Shown here one piece after another: positions 1-10,874 of a stretch of DNA of 64,000 nt. How positions within the stretch are numbered: position 1 is the stretch's first letter; the number at the start of each line of letters is the position of its first letter. The translations under genes and the position numbers were made by a program. The notes under the pieces are model-generated. The model did no database searches, had not been told where the DNA came from, and saw only the letters and a list, made by a program, of their open reading frames with translations. Source of the stretch: Monilinia fructicola (taxonomy: Eukaryota > Ascomycota > Leotiomycetes > Helotiales > Sclerotiniaceae); assembly GCA_008692225.1 (NCBI GenBank), contig VICG01000014.1:806001-870000 (forward strand), in the 5' to 3' direction.

Positions 1-981
1 CTTTTCGTGTATGTGGTCGCGCATGCGTCGACTTTCTGTCTTGCGTGTTTATTGTGTTTCATCTTGTTTTTTTTTGGGGGGGGCGGGGGGATCCTGGGCC
101 CCCCACCCCTCGGGCTCGATATTGTGCGGGTAGAGAAGCTGGCGATGGGGATGGGGATGGGGACGGTGCGTGGGTTTTCTCCTGGCGAGTTTTATCGTAG
201 CGTAGCGTAGCATAGCGTAGCATAGCCTGCCCAATCTGAACACCATCCCCCACTCCCTCTCCCCCCTGCAAGAACTCTTCTCCGGCGCGTGCGTCTCGCG
301 CCCCGGAAGTCATCGGGCTCGATGCCGGGATCACGTATATGTGATGTGCCTAGCTGGGCTGCGTCTTTGGGCTGCGTCTCCATTCCTCCTCCTCCTCCCC
401 CACGCCCCTGCAGGAAACTTGCCCGAGATACGACGCCGATGGCGTGTCTAGACGGTGATTGTATTTTTTTCGGCATCGGCTTCGGCATCAGCGTCGTCAT
501 CGGTGCCGATGTTGAGGGGGAGGAGGGCGAGGGGGAACCTGGGAGTTGAAAATCACGTGGCTGGTTTGTCTGGTGCGGTTGGTTGCGTGAGATGGGGTTG
601 GTATCGTGGAGCAGGAGCTAGAGCGACTATTTCTCAAGATGAGGAGCTAGCACCCGCCATTCGGTCGACGTTGAATACCTTACCTCAATCCCAACACCCG
701 AACGCAGGTGAAGCTCAAGGCGAGGGAAAAGGTGCGTCGGTTATCAATTGATGGATCGAAGATCATTTATTCTAGGGGCAGCTCAAACTCAAGGCCAGCG
801 TTTTGGGGGGGGAGATGCTGAGGTTGTGTTACATATTGGATATTATCTTTCTATTCCACTTCAAGGGGATTGTCTATCTACTTGAGCCCGGTTTTATGTT
901 TCCTCGTAATCATCACCCATTAATTATTATCTTTGGGACCGATTCAATTCGGTCACGACTTCCTTCACGACAAGCGTCCAT
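1..981. other. Gene-free start of window with low-complexity sequence
   Basis: No open frame here has domain character or splice structure. The stretch contains G/C homopolymers (about 76-105), a short tandem of GTAGC/CATAGC units (about 195-226) and C-rich simple sequence near 385-405. It lies downstream of the 3' end of the minus-strand transporter gene, so its last part may hold that gene's 3' UTR. Nothing else is supportable. Confidence 0.6.
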
Positions 982-2949
982 CTAAGCAGCACTGGCCATT
1001 GATGTCTTTCCCTTCAAATTGATCCAAGGCCATTTGCTCGCCAGTGATAAAAATACGGCGATCCCGGCAGACGTTATAGCCATCGCATACGTAACCTTTA
1101 ATCCCTGCAGATAGCTCTCTACAATCCCCTTGATGACGACTCCCTCTTTCCCAAACACATTTCGCAATTCACTGACCCCTACTGAAAATACTTCGGTTGG
1201 GGATACAGAAGGCGCATAATGAGGAAGGACGTGCAGGATACGGTTTGCAAACGCAGCTTCGGCGACGGAGATGAAGAAAGCACCGCCGATAGTTTGAAGG
1301 AAGAGCACCATGGCGGTGGCGGACGAGAGATCGGCGGGGGAGACAGTGCCTTGGGTCGAAATGACTGGTATCTGAATGGCAAGGCCTGCAGAGAGCCCGG
1401 CGAGTGCTTGATAGCCTATCCATTGAGCCGAAGTGGAGGTTGCGCTTAAAGTGTAGATGAGTCCGCATCCGACTGTTGTGCCGACAGCGCCGAGAATCAT
1501 GAGGGGTACGCTGGGAGTACGTGTTAGTCAAGGGAAGTTGAAAAGTTTCAAGGCGGTGGAATAGGAACTTACAAGTGACCGAATGCTGAAATCAGTCCTC
1601 CGGACGCAATGGTGGCGATGGTAGTGCCAATAATCATGGGCAGATTCCGCACCCCAGATTGAGAAGCCGAAACACCCGAGACAACCTGGAAATAATATGG
1701 GAGATAGTAGAGTAAGAGGAACCATCCACCACCGAGAAAGAATACATATACCATTCCAACAGTAATGGTACGTTCTTTCAACAGTCGGCTGACGATTATT
1801 CCACGCTCGCCTTGAAAGTATTCGACGACAAGGAAGGCAATGAGGAAAAGGACGAAGCCAATCATGGTACCTATGACATCTGCCGATTTCCATGTTTTGC
1901 TTTGCCCGCCCCATTGGAGGGATAGGAAAAAGCAGATGAGACTGGCCATGATGGTAAAGGTTCCGGGGAGATCCATCTGTAAGATCTTTTCCTTGAGACT
2001 AGCAGTCGCCGGTACCGCATTTGGAGGAGTAGCAAATACTATATAGTTGAAATATTAGCACCTGTATTGTATCTATACAGTGGGGAGAGCCGTTTGACCA
2101 CTCACAAAACAGGATAATTGCCGCTGCAACTCCACCAACGGGCAAGTTGATATAGAAACACCAACGCCATGTTAATTTATCTGCAAACACACCCCCAAGA
2201 AGAGGTCCCGCTACAGATGCTACTCCATAGGCTGCACCCAAGATTCCAGTGAAGGCCGCGCGGTGTTGAGGTCGTGCTGCGAATGCTATAATCGTGTATG
2301 CTCCCGAGGCAATTCCTGCACCACCCAGTCCGGCAATAGCTCGACCAACTATTAAAGCAGTGCTATTTGGGGCAACGCCTATGGGGCATGGAATTAGTTG
2401 TTGTATCGGTGTTCTGAAAGATGGGGGAACATACCGCATATCAAGCTTCCAAGTTCGAACACGAAGATGGAAATGAGAAACGTTATCTTGAGAGGGAAAT
2501 ATTTGTAGGCCTTCCCCCATGTAGACTGGAAAGAACCAAGCGTGAGGAAGAAAGCAGAGCCATACCAACCAACAAGGTCTAAGCCGTGAAACTGGTCGGT
2601 GATTTTAGGGATTGCGGTAGCCTGAGTTCGCGTTAGTTCACTGATGTCGAGGGTATGATGCGATTCTCGTTGGAGAAACACGACAGGATAAACATACCAC
2701 AATCGTCATATCCAAAGCAACGAGGAACATACTAAGAGCCAGTGCAACCACTATCATCACCATTGCAAAAGCCCTTGGGTACTCCAAGCCATCTTCCTCC
2801 TGTCCATTGTTCGTTATCTCCCCATTTTCTACATTAGTACCATCGGTACTGTTCTTCTTTTCCCTTGCTACTGAATCATCGACTGAAGGGGCAACACTCT
2901 TCTCAAATTCAGTATCAGAAACTAACGTCATCGGTCTCGAATCCGTCAT
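982..2949 (-). CDS. MFS drug efflux transporter, 14-TM DHA2 type
   Basis: Predicted proton-coupled multidrug or toxin exporter of the plasma membrane, 568 residues from five exons: 2949-2698, 2621-2435, 2378-2106, 2038-1573 and 1510-982. The four introns of 56 to 76 bases have GTATGT, GTATGT, GTGAGT and GTAAGT donors, and the spliced frame stays open to the stop. After a hydrophilic N-tail the first membrane segment carries LDMTIVATAIP, the signature of fungal DHA2 pumps. A motif C-like stretch, [20 protein letters not shown], follows in the centre, then IILFLFATPP and about eight further hydrophobic segments. ATG at 2949 is the only upstream start giving the usual acidic N-tail. The family includes aflatoxin- and trichothecene-type efflux pumps, but no biosynthetic genes lie nearby, so the substrate is unknown. 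Confidence 0.93.
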
Positions 2950-4461
2950 TTTTCTCGCTTGTCATGAAATATCAATCTTGGTATCGTGATGTGTATCCCA
3001 AGCAAAATGAACAATCAAACAGCAACCGGAATGCGAATTTGATCAGTATTAAAGAAGCATGGAAGTTCAAAACTGCTTCCTTTTATCAGGACAAAAGCAG
3101 GATACCTTTATAAAAAGCCTTCGATTATCAGTCATACACGCGCATACTCGGGTGTCACAATCAATCCCTTTCATAAACCGCCTTACGAACCCAGACCCTA
3201 CTCAAGGGTACCAGGTATGCGTGCTTACACATTTTGCGATACCTCCGCCGATGAATCACAAAGGCAAATCAACTTAGGCCATACCGCACATACACCCATA
3301 TCTTAGTAGAATCTTCGAAGTGGTATATCCGTAAAGCCCACGAATACCCATTTTGGCCAAGTCTCAAGCGCTTACTGATCTCAGGTTGCGATATACAGCC
3401 ATTGGCGAAGAATGCTTATCTTCTTTATAACCTCAGTCTGTATATTTGGGTAGAGAATGGATGGAAAGATTCATAAGATGGATGGAAAGTTGCGTGACGA
3501 GGTGGCTGTCATCGTTGTTTGTCGTTGTTTCGGCCGAAAAGCCGAGTGAGAGATTGGGTTCTCCATTGTCATGTTCGGTGGAGCATGGCGGTCGAAGACA
3601 AATTGGCTTCAAACTTAAAGTTGATTGATAATGAGTCATTCTGAGAAGCGATGACTTCAATTTGTATCACCAGTAATAAGTAAGCCGGCCGGTATGTGAA
3701 TGATTCTATCGACTTATTCTTATGATAATAAGAGTGGCGAAGGAATTGTACGAAGTATCTCGACCACTATTCCACCGTCACACAAGTGACAGGGTGACGG
3801 CATCATGGCATGTGGGAAGAGTTCTAAGTCCCGTGATCTCAAGACGAGAGACTTCAACGTGCATGCTTGAGCTCTCGATGTACAACTTCATCGATATAGA
3901 AGTTGAATCATTGAAAATGTTCTCAACCAAACGTTGAAAATGCTATGGAATCTGTATGATTCGACTCTTTGCTAGAGAACCCTCATACTCTTTATCCCTT
4001 GGAATACGAGGTTAATCAGCTAAAAGGTTACTTAACATTCTAGCAAAGGTTTATGAGTCAAAGCCCTTTCCAAAGATCGTCAGTATCATGATTTGGCACG
4101 TAGTATGAATGGTTATCGAGTGTCATGCATCTTAATCAATCACATTATGTTGATTGGAATCACAAAGTAAAAGGCATTGGAGGTGAATACTATATTGCTG
4201 ATCAGTCATTTGAAGGCAGAGGAACCTTTATTCTACTACTCAAATAGCTCAAATCCAATTCTAGAATATCTAAACATTTGTCTTCTCAAACGCCCTACCT
4301 CGCAGTCTGTTACCATCATATCTAACTTCATATTTCGACTCACCTTCTCAAACTTCATAGCTCTCAGGACTTGAAGGTTCCATTCAAGATCCCAAATCTC
4401 AAATCCCAAAGATCAACCTACGACGCAACTCAAAGTAAAAGAACACCCAAGCACACGTAAA
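2950..4461. other. Intergenic region between divergent genes
   Basis: This is the shared upstream region of the minus-strand transporter and the plus-strand F-box gene. All open frames are short and lack recognisable domains. The sequence is AT-rich with several TCTC/TTCA tracts. I see no tRNA, repeat or mobile element. Confidence 0.5.
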
Positions 4462-5830
4462 ATGGCCGATCAACCGATGAAATATCAGTCAACAAGCAGT
4501 CAAGAGCATACCAAGACGGATGGTAGTATACTTCTGTCAAAATTTGTGTAAACAGATTGCTAATCGCTCAAAGCAGCCATGATGAGTGTCAAATTGAACG
4601 ACAATGATCGTCCCTCACTTGTTGATACCTTACCTCCCGAACTCATTCGAGAAGTCTGCGGGTATCTGCATCGTGGAGATATACAACGTTTTCGATTAAC
4701 GTGCAAGACTTGTGCGGCGGCTGGGATACAAGTACTTGTTTGTGTTTTAGTCCTTGTATACACCAAGGAGAGTTTCGGGAAACTGCTCAATATATCAAAA
4801 CATCCTGAGCTGTCAAAATATGTCCGACTTATAATCTATGATCCAAGAACGGTGTGTGGAAGGGACACCATGCCGGAAATGAGTCGTTGCTTTACAGCTT
4901 TCAAGAAGATGTTCAATGAGCAGCGTTCAATGAAGGAGGAAAAATTCAGTGCATCAATTTTTTCACAGGTGCTGCCAAATCTTACCGGGCTGAAAGCATT
5001 TAAGATATCGATAAGACAGGGTCCCCTCCAATATGACCCTTTCAAAGCGAATCTCGGGGCTTTTAATTGGAGCAAGCCCGCCCAGAGAACAATTTTCGAG
5101 GAAGCTCAAGCATTTCTTGACGCCGCGAGTAAGGCTGGCACGAAGCTAGAATACCTCCTGCTAGAAAATGTATCATGGAATCTGATTCTCAGTGCAGATG
5201 CCATATCTCCAACATCGAATTGGAGCCATCTCCGCGTACTCCGTATCGCCATACCGGAAGTATTGTTGGACAATGGTACAAGCAGCCACGGATTGGTGCA
5301 AGTTTTACAAGCCGCTTACAATGTCGAAGAGCTTAGCATTGTTGTCGGGTCTTTCCACCGCTATCCATTTATGGATTGGAATGAGGTCGCACTGGCGGTG
5401 ATGTTGCCATGTTTGCAAAGCCTGAATCTTGAATCGGTGTTTGTTAGCAGCATCTCTCTTGTTGAATTTCTGAAGAGACATGCCAAAAACACTCAGATCC
5501 CTCCGTATTGTAAATTGTCGCTTGCAGGGCCAGTTGAGAGAGTGGTTTAAGATTTTCGATACCGTCAGAAACGACATGACCCTTGAAGAAGTGGATTTTA
5601 TGCCTCATCTACAACAAACAGAAGATTCTGCCCATGATATTTTTCCATATGATGTAATGCCTCTTCACTACACTTATCTTGGCCACATATTTTGGGATTT
5701 ATTGGAAGACCGAATCTTGAACAGGAATGTCTTGGCGAAAGAACGCAATCTTACTCTGGTGGCACTTTGGGATGGGTACGTTGCCTACGTGATAAGTTGC
5801 CGTCAAGAGCACAAGTGGCGTTGGTACTAG
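4462..5830 (+). CDS. F-box protein, interrupted by one frameshift
   Basis: Probable substrate adaptor of an SCF ubiquitin ligase. A short first exon (4462-4522) joins 4577 across a 54-base intron (donor GTAGTA, branch CTAAT, acceptor CAG) and reads in frame into the F-box. That motif, TLPPELIREVCGYLHRGD, is followed by the hydrophobic and cysteine-rich helix region typical of fungal F-box/LRR-like proteins. The frame then breaks at 5485-5489, where a run of five A shifts it. Dropping one A continues the conserved pattern FLKRHAKTLRSLRIVNCRL into a frame open to the stop at 5828-5830. In the unshifted frame translation stops at 5548. A further open stretch to 5964 in the original frame suggests the C-terminus may also be disturbed. 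It is either a young pseudogene or a consensus error. Substrate unknown. Confidence 0.72.
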
Positions 5831-7223
5831 CAAGAGCCCAGGAACTTCACTGGGCCTACAATAATAGATCTGTAAGGTATCTCAACGAAAATGACAGAAG
5901 ACTCATTGAGTTTGTGCCTCACGTGAAACTAAGGTCCTACTCTCCCCTGGTCACTGGCTTTTAAAGAAAGTATAGATTTGGGCCGAGTTTGAAGCGCAGA
6001 TTGAAGTCGGCTTCCTCTTTCGATTTTAACACTTTTAATTCTCCATTAAATTTTGAATTTTCTAATTTTAGGAAGTTTTCAAATATTTACTAATTTAAGT
6101 GACTAACCTTTATATTTTTATTTCAACTATGAAATCAAAAGTTTTGTTTAAGATTTCATATTATTTAGAATATTAAATAGAAAACTAATCATGATAATAT
6201 TATTGAATTGAAAGCAAAAAATGTAGTTCGTCTCACCATCGAAGGTTAAGGATAAATCAGGATCACTCGAAAGCACCAAGTACCGATTCCACCTGGCACA
6301 ATACTATTTGCAGCTGGTTCTTGATTCCCAAGATAGATTCTGCCCATATGAGAAGTCACCCGTGGACGATGTAGATAATACCTATCCAGTTACAAACCCA
6401 CTACTCACCGCGTTCTCAAGTCCTCCTCACGCGAACCTGCTGACACCACCACCCCAAGCCAACATCCAACACCCCCATTCTAATCCTCACCTGACAGTCC
6501 AATCCCCATCCCAACGAGCCGTGTAAACCGCGTCACACTGCGCACAAGCTCTAGATTTAAGCCCGGCCTCGTGGATTTTTTCCTGCTGGAGTGCATCGGT
6601 TGCGTGTCGACAGGATTGAAAGGTGTTGAGATGGCTTTGATGGATGAAATGGTTGGGCAGGGGGGGAAGGGTAGGATGCGACTCTTCTTGATGGGTATTT
6701 TGGGTGGTAGTAGGGAGGCGTGTCTGGGTTTTGGCTTTTGAAGGTGGAGATGTAGGAGGTGGAATGAGATGAGCTGTGTTTTGTTGGTGAGATTTATTTC
6801 TTTATATCTTGGGTGATGAATGGTGATATCTTGTTGGTGTGGATATTAGAGTAGAGAAGAGGCGGGGAGGATATAAACCAGGTGGGAGGTCAGAAAGTAG
6901 CATGAATTGAAGACCAGATAGATTTGGGTCAGGAATATCGCGAATGGAACACAATATAGTTTGCCTGGGTGCTTGTGATGAATCGCGGATATGGTGCAGA
7001 TCCGACAAACTTGATGGTCATGCTACTAGTCAGTGAGATGTATTGCATCATGCATTTTTGAATCATTAAGGAATGTTTCATCCGCATTTTTCATTGCTAA
7101 GGTGTTATATCTAATTACACAAATAAGGGCATAGGTGATAATATATACATTGACTTCTAAATATCACATGCTATATATTATAAATTCTGGTATAGACACA
7201 CAATTACTCATATACAAATGTAC
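5831..7223. other. Gene-free spacer with an AT-rich patch
   Basis: No convincing coding sequence. About 6030-6240 is strongly AT-rich with TTTAA/ATTTT runs and may be a relic of decayed repeat DNA. The remainder is ordinary intergenic sequence between convergent genes. The open frame at 6308-6526 is proline/histidine-rich simple sequence and is not called. Confidence 0.5.
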
Positions 7224-8798
7224 TCATACATTGTCCTCTGCGTCTTTTGTTGCAGCTAGGGGACCGTTAATCGCTCTCGATTGAGGATTGACTGCTCTTT
7301 CCTCTGCAGTCTTGGCATTGACCTCCGTTATTAGACCTCCTGTATAGATCAAACATGGAATGGCACCAGTCAAGCTAAATAATCCCAATGACCAGGCCAT
7401 CGTGCCCCATCCTGCGTGATCCTCTACGTAACCTGACCAGACTGGGCCAATGAGGGTACCAGCTGCATAGGCCATGATGAAAAGACCATACGCTTGTGCA
7501 TATGCTCCGTTTTTCCCGAATCTTCCAGGGATTTGTTTCTCCTTGGCTTCGACGATATAAGTGATCTCAGCCATTAACCCTGGCATGACACAGGTCAAGG
7601 AGACGCCAATGAGCGCCAATAATGCGCAGAGGAGAACTTTCTGATTTAAAGAATCATGTGTAACGAGACGTAGAAGAACCCAGAAAGGGGTTGCGAAACA
7701 AAATCCTGCAACGCATAGCCAGCGTGGACCATAGCGATCAGATGCCCAACCGACAATTGGTGCGGCGAAACTGGGTACCATGACAGCAAGAAAGATCAGC
7801 CCTGCTCCAACTGAGTCCCAGTGAAAAGTCTCTTGAACAAAGAGAGGAATAACACTATCAAACGCTGTCATAAGAGATGCTTGCACTACACAACCCCATA
7901 GCGCAGCACAGAGCCGCCTAGATTTCAAGAGAGTGAAAAGTGGAGGCCATTTACTGATTTTGTATGAAACGGTAGGCGCAACTCCAATAGTATTTGAAGG
8001 TCCACTTTGTGCTACCTTTTCCTCGTCCGTGGTAGTATTGTTATCATTCCTTGCCTCTTTGTCAACTTCGTTCTCATTGCGAGTAGATGAAGGATCTGAG
8101 GTTCCACTGCGTTCAGAATCAGTGACCTCATCATCTAGCCACTGTCGCGCAATTTTCTTTTCAATCAATACTAAGCGAAGCAAAATATCCAAGACCAATA
8201 ACCCAAAAGCCATATAGAAAACAGCATAATACCCAGCTTTCTTATAAACAATTCCTCCTAGCAAGGGAGCCACTAGAATCCCAAGAGACATACTCAAGCT
8301 CACATATCCCAATGTTTCTCCAATTTCACCTTGTCCAACGGTATCGACCAATAAAGCTTGTCCTACCGTCCACACAATGGCTGCACTCAACCCAGCAAAT
8401 ACGCGTCCCAATATTAACAATGCCACCGACTTAGCCAGGCACAGCATGATCGTGGAACCAACCATCGCGATTAATCCTATTAATAATGGTAGGCGTCTCG
8501 ATGACGAGTGATCGGCATAATATCCTGAGATAGGGCTTCCAATGAGCAACGCTGCGCCGTAAACTGCGAGTAACACGGATACCCAACTTTGGACCGAGGA
8601 TTCAGGCACTCCTGCACGCGAGCTCAGAGAGAAAGGCACGACTGGTACGATAATTCCATAAAGAAAAATATCGGTAAATACTGCTACACATATTGTCGAG
8701 ATAATAAAAAGGTTCGAGGATCGAAATTTGAGGAAATGAGGTGGCGGTGATGAAGGGTCAAGTCGTCTGCCCGATATGAAATTCTGTATGTGTCCCAT
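7224..8798 (-). CDS. MFS transporter, 12-TM DHA1 / vesicular amine type
   Basis: Intronless gene for a 524-residue major facilitator. The frame is open further upstream through a TTG codon, but the first ATG is at 8798, giving MGHIQNFISGRR. The first membrane helix reads VFTDIFLYGIIVPVVPF, a DHA1/vesicular monoamine-type signature. The motif A equivalent is SPISGYYADHSSSRR, and motif C-like glycine and proline residues occur in GILVAPLLGG. A long hydrophilic central loop rich in Asp, Glu, Asn and Thr (roughly residues 225-270) separates the two six-helix halves. The role is predicted efflux of amines, drugs or secondary metabolites across the plasma or vacuolar membrane; the substrate cannot be read from sequence. 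It is not closely related to the DHA2 pump at 982-2949. Confidence 0.93.
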   Translation of the reverse strand: MGHIQNFISGRRLDPSSPPPHFLKFRSSNLFIISTICVAVFTDIFLYGIIVPVVPFSLSSRAGVPESSVQSWVSVLLAVYGAALLIGSPISGYYADHSSSRRLPLLIGLIAMVGSTIMLCLAKSVALLILGRVFAGLSAAIVWTVGQALLVDTVGQGEIGETLGYVSLSMSLGILVAPLLGGIVYKKAGYYAVFYMAFGLLVLDILLRLVLIEKKIARQWLDDEVTDSERSGTSDPSSTRNENEVDKEARNDNNTTTDEEKVAQSGPSNTIGVAPTVSYKISKWPPLFTLLKSRRLCAALWGCVVQASLMTAFDSVIPLFVQETFHWDSVGAGLIFLAVMVPSFAAPIVGWASDRYGPRWLCVAGFCFATPFWVLLRLVTHDSLNQKVLLCALLALIGVSLTCVMPGLMAEITYIVEAKEKQIPGRFGKNGAYAQAYGLFIMAYAAGTLIGPVWSGYVEDHAGWGTMAWSLGLFSLTGAIPCLIYTGGLITEVNAKTAEERAVNPQSRAINGPLAATKDAEDNV

Positions 8799-10874
8799 GT
8801 TCAAATGTACAAAGTATAAGTCGAAGTTCTCGTAAAAAAAAACCTATTTCATTCTATACAACATTCAACGGCTCTTGTCCAAAAGATACTCCAGATACTT
8901 ATAAAATACTTATAAAACACTTATAAGCCTCCATCAAGAAAATGTCCAGGAACAAAAGTCGATGCCAGGTGATGATTGATACTTGAAAAAACTCCGTTCA
9001 ATGAAGATCAACGGAGTTCGGAATAACTTTAACTTAGTTCTAACGGAGCTTCGAGGTCAAACTTCTTGAGCTATAGCCAAATAGGAAGGTATTGCCCTCT
9101 GCTTACCTAATGGCATTCTCTCACCGTGGTTCTCTTCCAACACCCGTGGACACACTCAGAGTCTCAGACAACATTCCTTACATAGTACTCCGTACCCGGT
9201 ATTATACGCCAAGATCATGGATCTATTGATCAAATCTTCCGTGGCGAACTTTGTACACTGTCACTTGTTCACCGCAATAACGTACAAGGCGCTACAATTC
9301 TTCCTACTGAAGCATTGCAATCCAAATTTGGAGATATAATGAGCCGCTACTGCGGTTTTGAAGCGGCCTTTAATCGAGGACACTCTTTGACTTAATCCCG
9401 TACTATTCACGCTATTCACATATACGTCACTAAGCAGAGACGGAAGCGATTTGAGTGCTGGCTGATGCTTTGTCAAGTTGCGAAACATTATCACTGATAG
9501 TTCTGTACTCATTCTGGAATCAACAAAGAGAATTCTTTGCGTGCTCCTAAGATCGAATCAGTTGCTTTTGTCTTCTCGGATTTCGAGCTCCCTCTTAATG
9601 ATATGCCTTCTTTCGGACGATTTTCTTTCCGGAATAATCCTGTTTTGGTTATGGGTTCTGGTCAAAGTTACCAACTCAGTGTCTTGGAATTTGAAAAGCT
9701 GTTATGCGGCTCTTGTTATTATCACACCTCCTCAATTGTTGGACATGAAGACGTTTTGAGCCGCAATATTTGACCCCACTCTAAATTATTAGAATTTGGA
9801 GGTGGTTGATCATTAGAACTAATACAAATTTGTTTCATTTTCGTCTTTGCGCGCATTTGATGAATTTAGCCGAGATTGTCACTTCCCAACTGCTTCATTT
9901 TGAGCCTCAAGAAATACATTGAATCCCTGATATGTCACTTTGCTATTTTTATCAAATTATTTCAAGGCACACCATTTCTGCCGCCATGTAAGTTAATCTC
10001 AATCTGTACCACATATCGCTTGACCAGCCCACCATAGCGTGTATCTCTTGACTCAGCCTCCACGCACGTTTCATTGCCGTAGGCACAGCTCATCCCTGAT
10101 TCGCACATTTTGGATCGAGGCAACCATTCGACTATCGAGTTCCCTTACGGATATACCATGTCATGTATGTGTGCAGGCATTCTGTTTTGCATACTGCATT
10201 TTTGAGGGGCCGTTTTACCATACCGAGGGGAAACCATTAGACTCGGCCATATGACTCTTTTTTTTTGCCCGGCTTCCGAGAGGAATGCAATTTGACTTAT
10301 TCGAAGAATTTCAAGGTTCTGTAACAGATGATCTAAGGCGAAGAAGAGGCTCACGAGAATTAACAGGGGGTTCCATTTTAACCGAATGAATGATCGCCTT
10401 ACAATAATACCTAGCCAATTGGATCCTTGTCAATATGCAATGAATCCTACCTAGGGAATTGGCCACTACAGTAAAGAGGAATATAATCATATTGAGGCTC
10501 TTGCCGCCATGTACGAGCAATTTTGCACCCATGTCTACATTAGTGGTTTGACATGGCTGCAAGTGCAACTAACTTTATATCCGTCCTTGATGACACTATG
10601 ATCTGAAATCACCTGAAAATTGCCGCATCTTCGTATCACCAAACAAGTTAATGTTTTTTGAGCCTCATCAAGCACCTATAAGTGAACAATGGTGCAGTCT
10701 CGTTGTAAGTCTGCCAACAATATTTCCCCTTCAACACGAATTATTATTTCCCTGCTCCGGTTCTTATCGATCAACCGTAATTTGCTAGTATGTATGAATT
10801 GCCCCATTGTCTTTCAAGCCAATGCTAAGATTATTGGTCAGATATTTTCACTAACATCTCCGAGGAAATATCTA
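8799..10874. other. Gene-free region upstream of divergent genes
   Basis: Two kilobases without a supportable gene. Several open frames of 65 to 95 codons (for example near 9261-9512 and 9478-9773) have no domain, signal peptide or splice continuation. It should hold the promoters of the minus-strand transporter and of the plus-strand F-box gene. Confidence 0.5.

Noticed and set aside
6030..6240. RIP-mutated transposon remnant
   Set aside because: Strongly AT-rich, but no terminal repeats, no coding trace and too short to judge C-to-T bias by eye.
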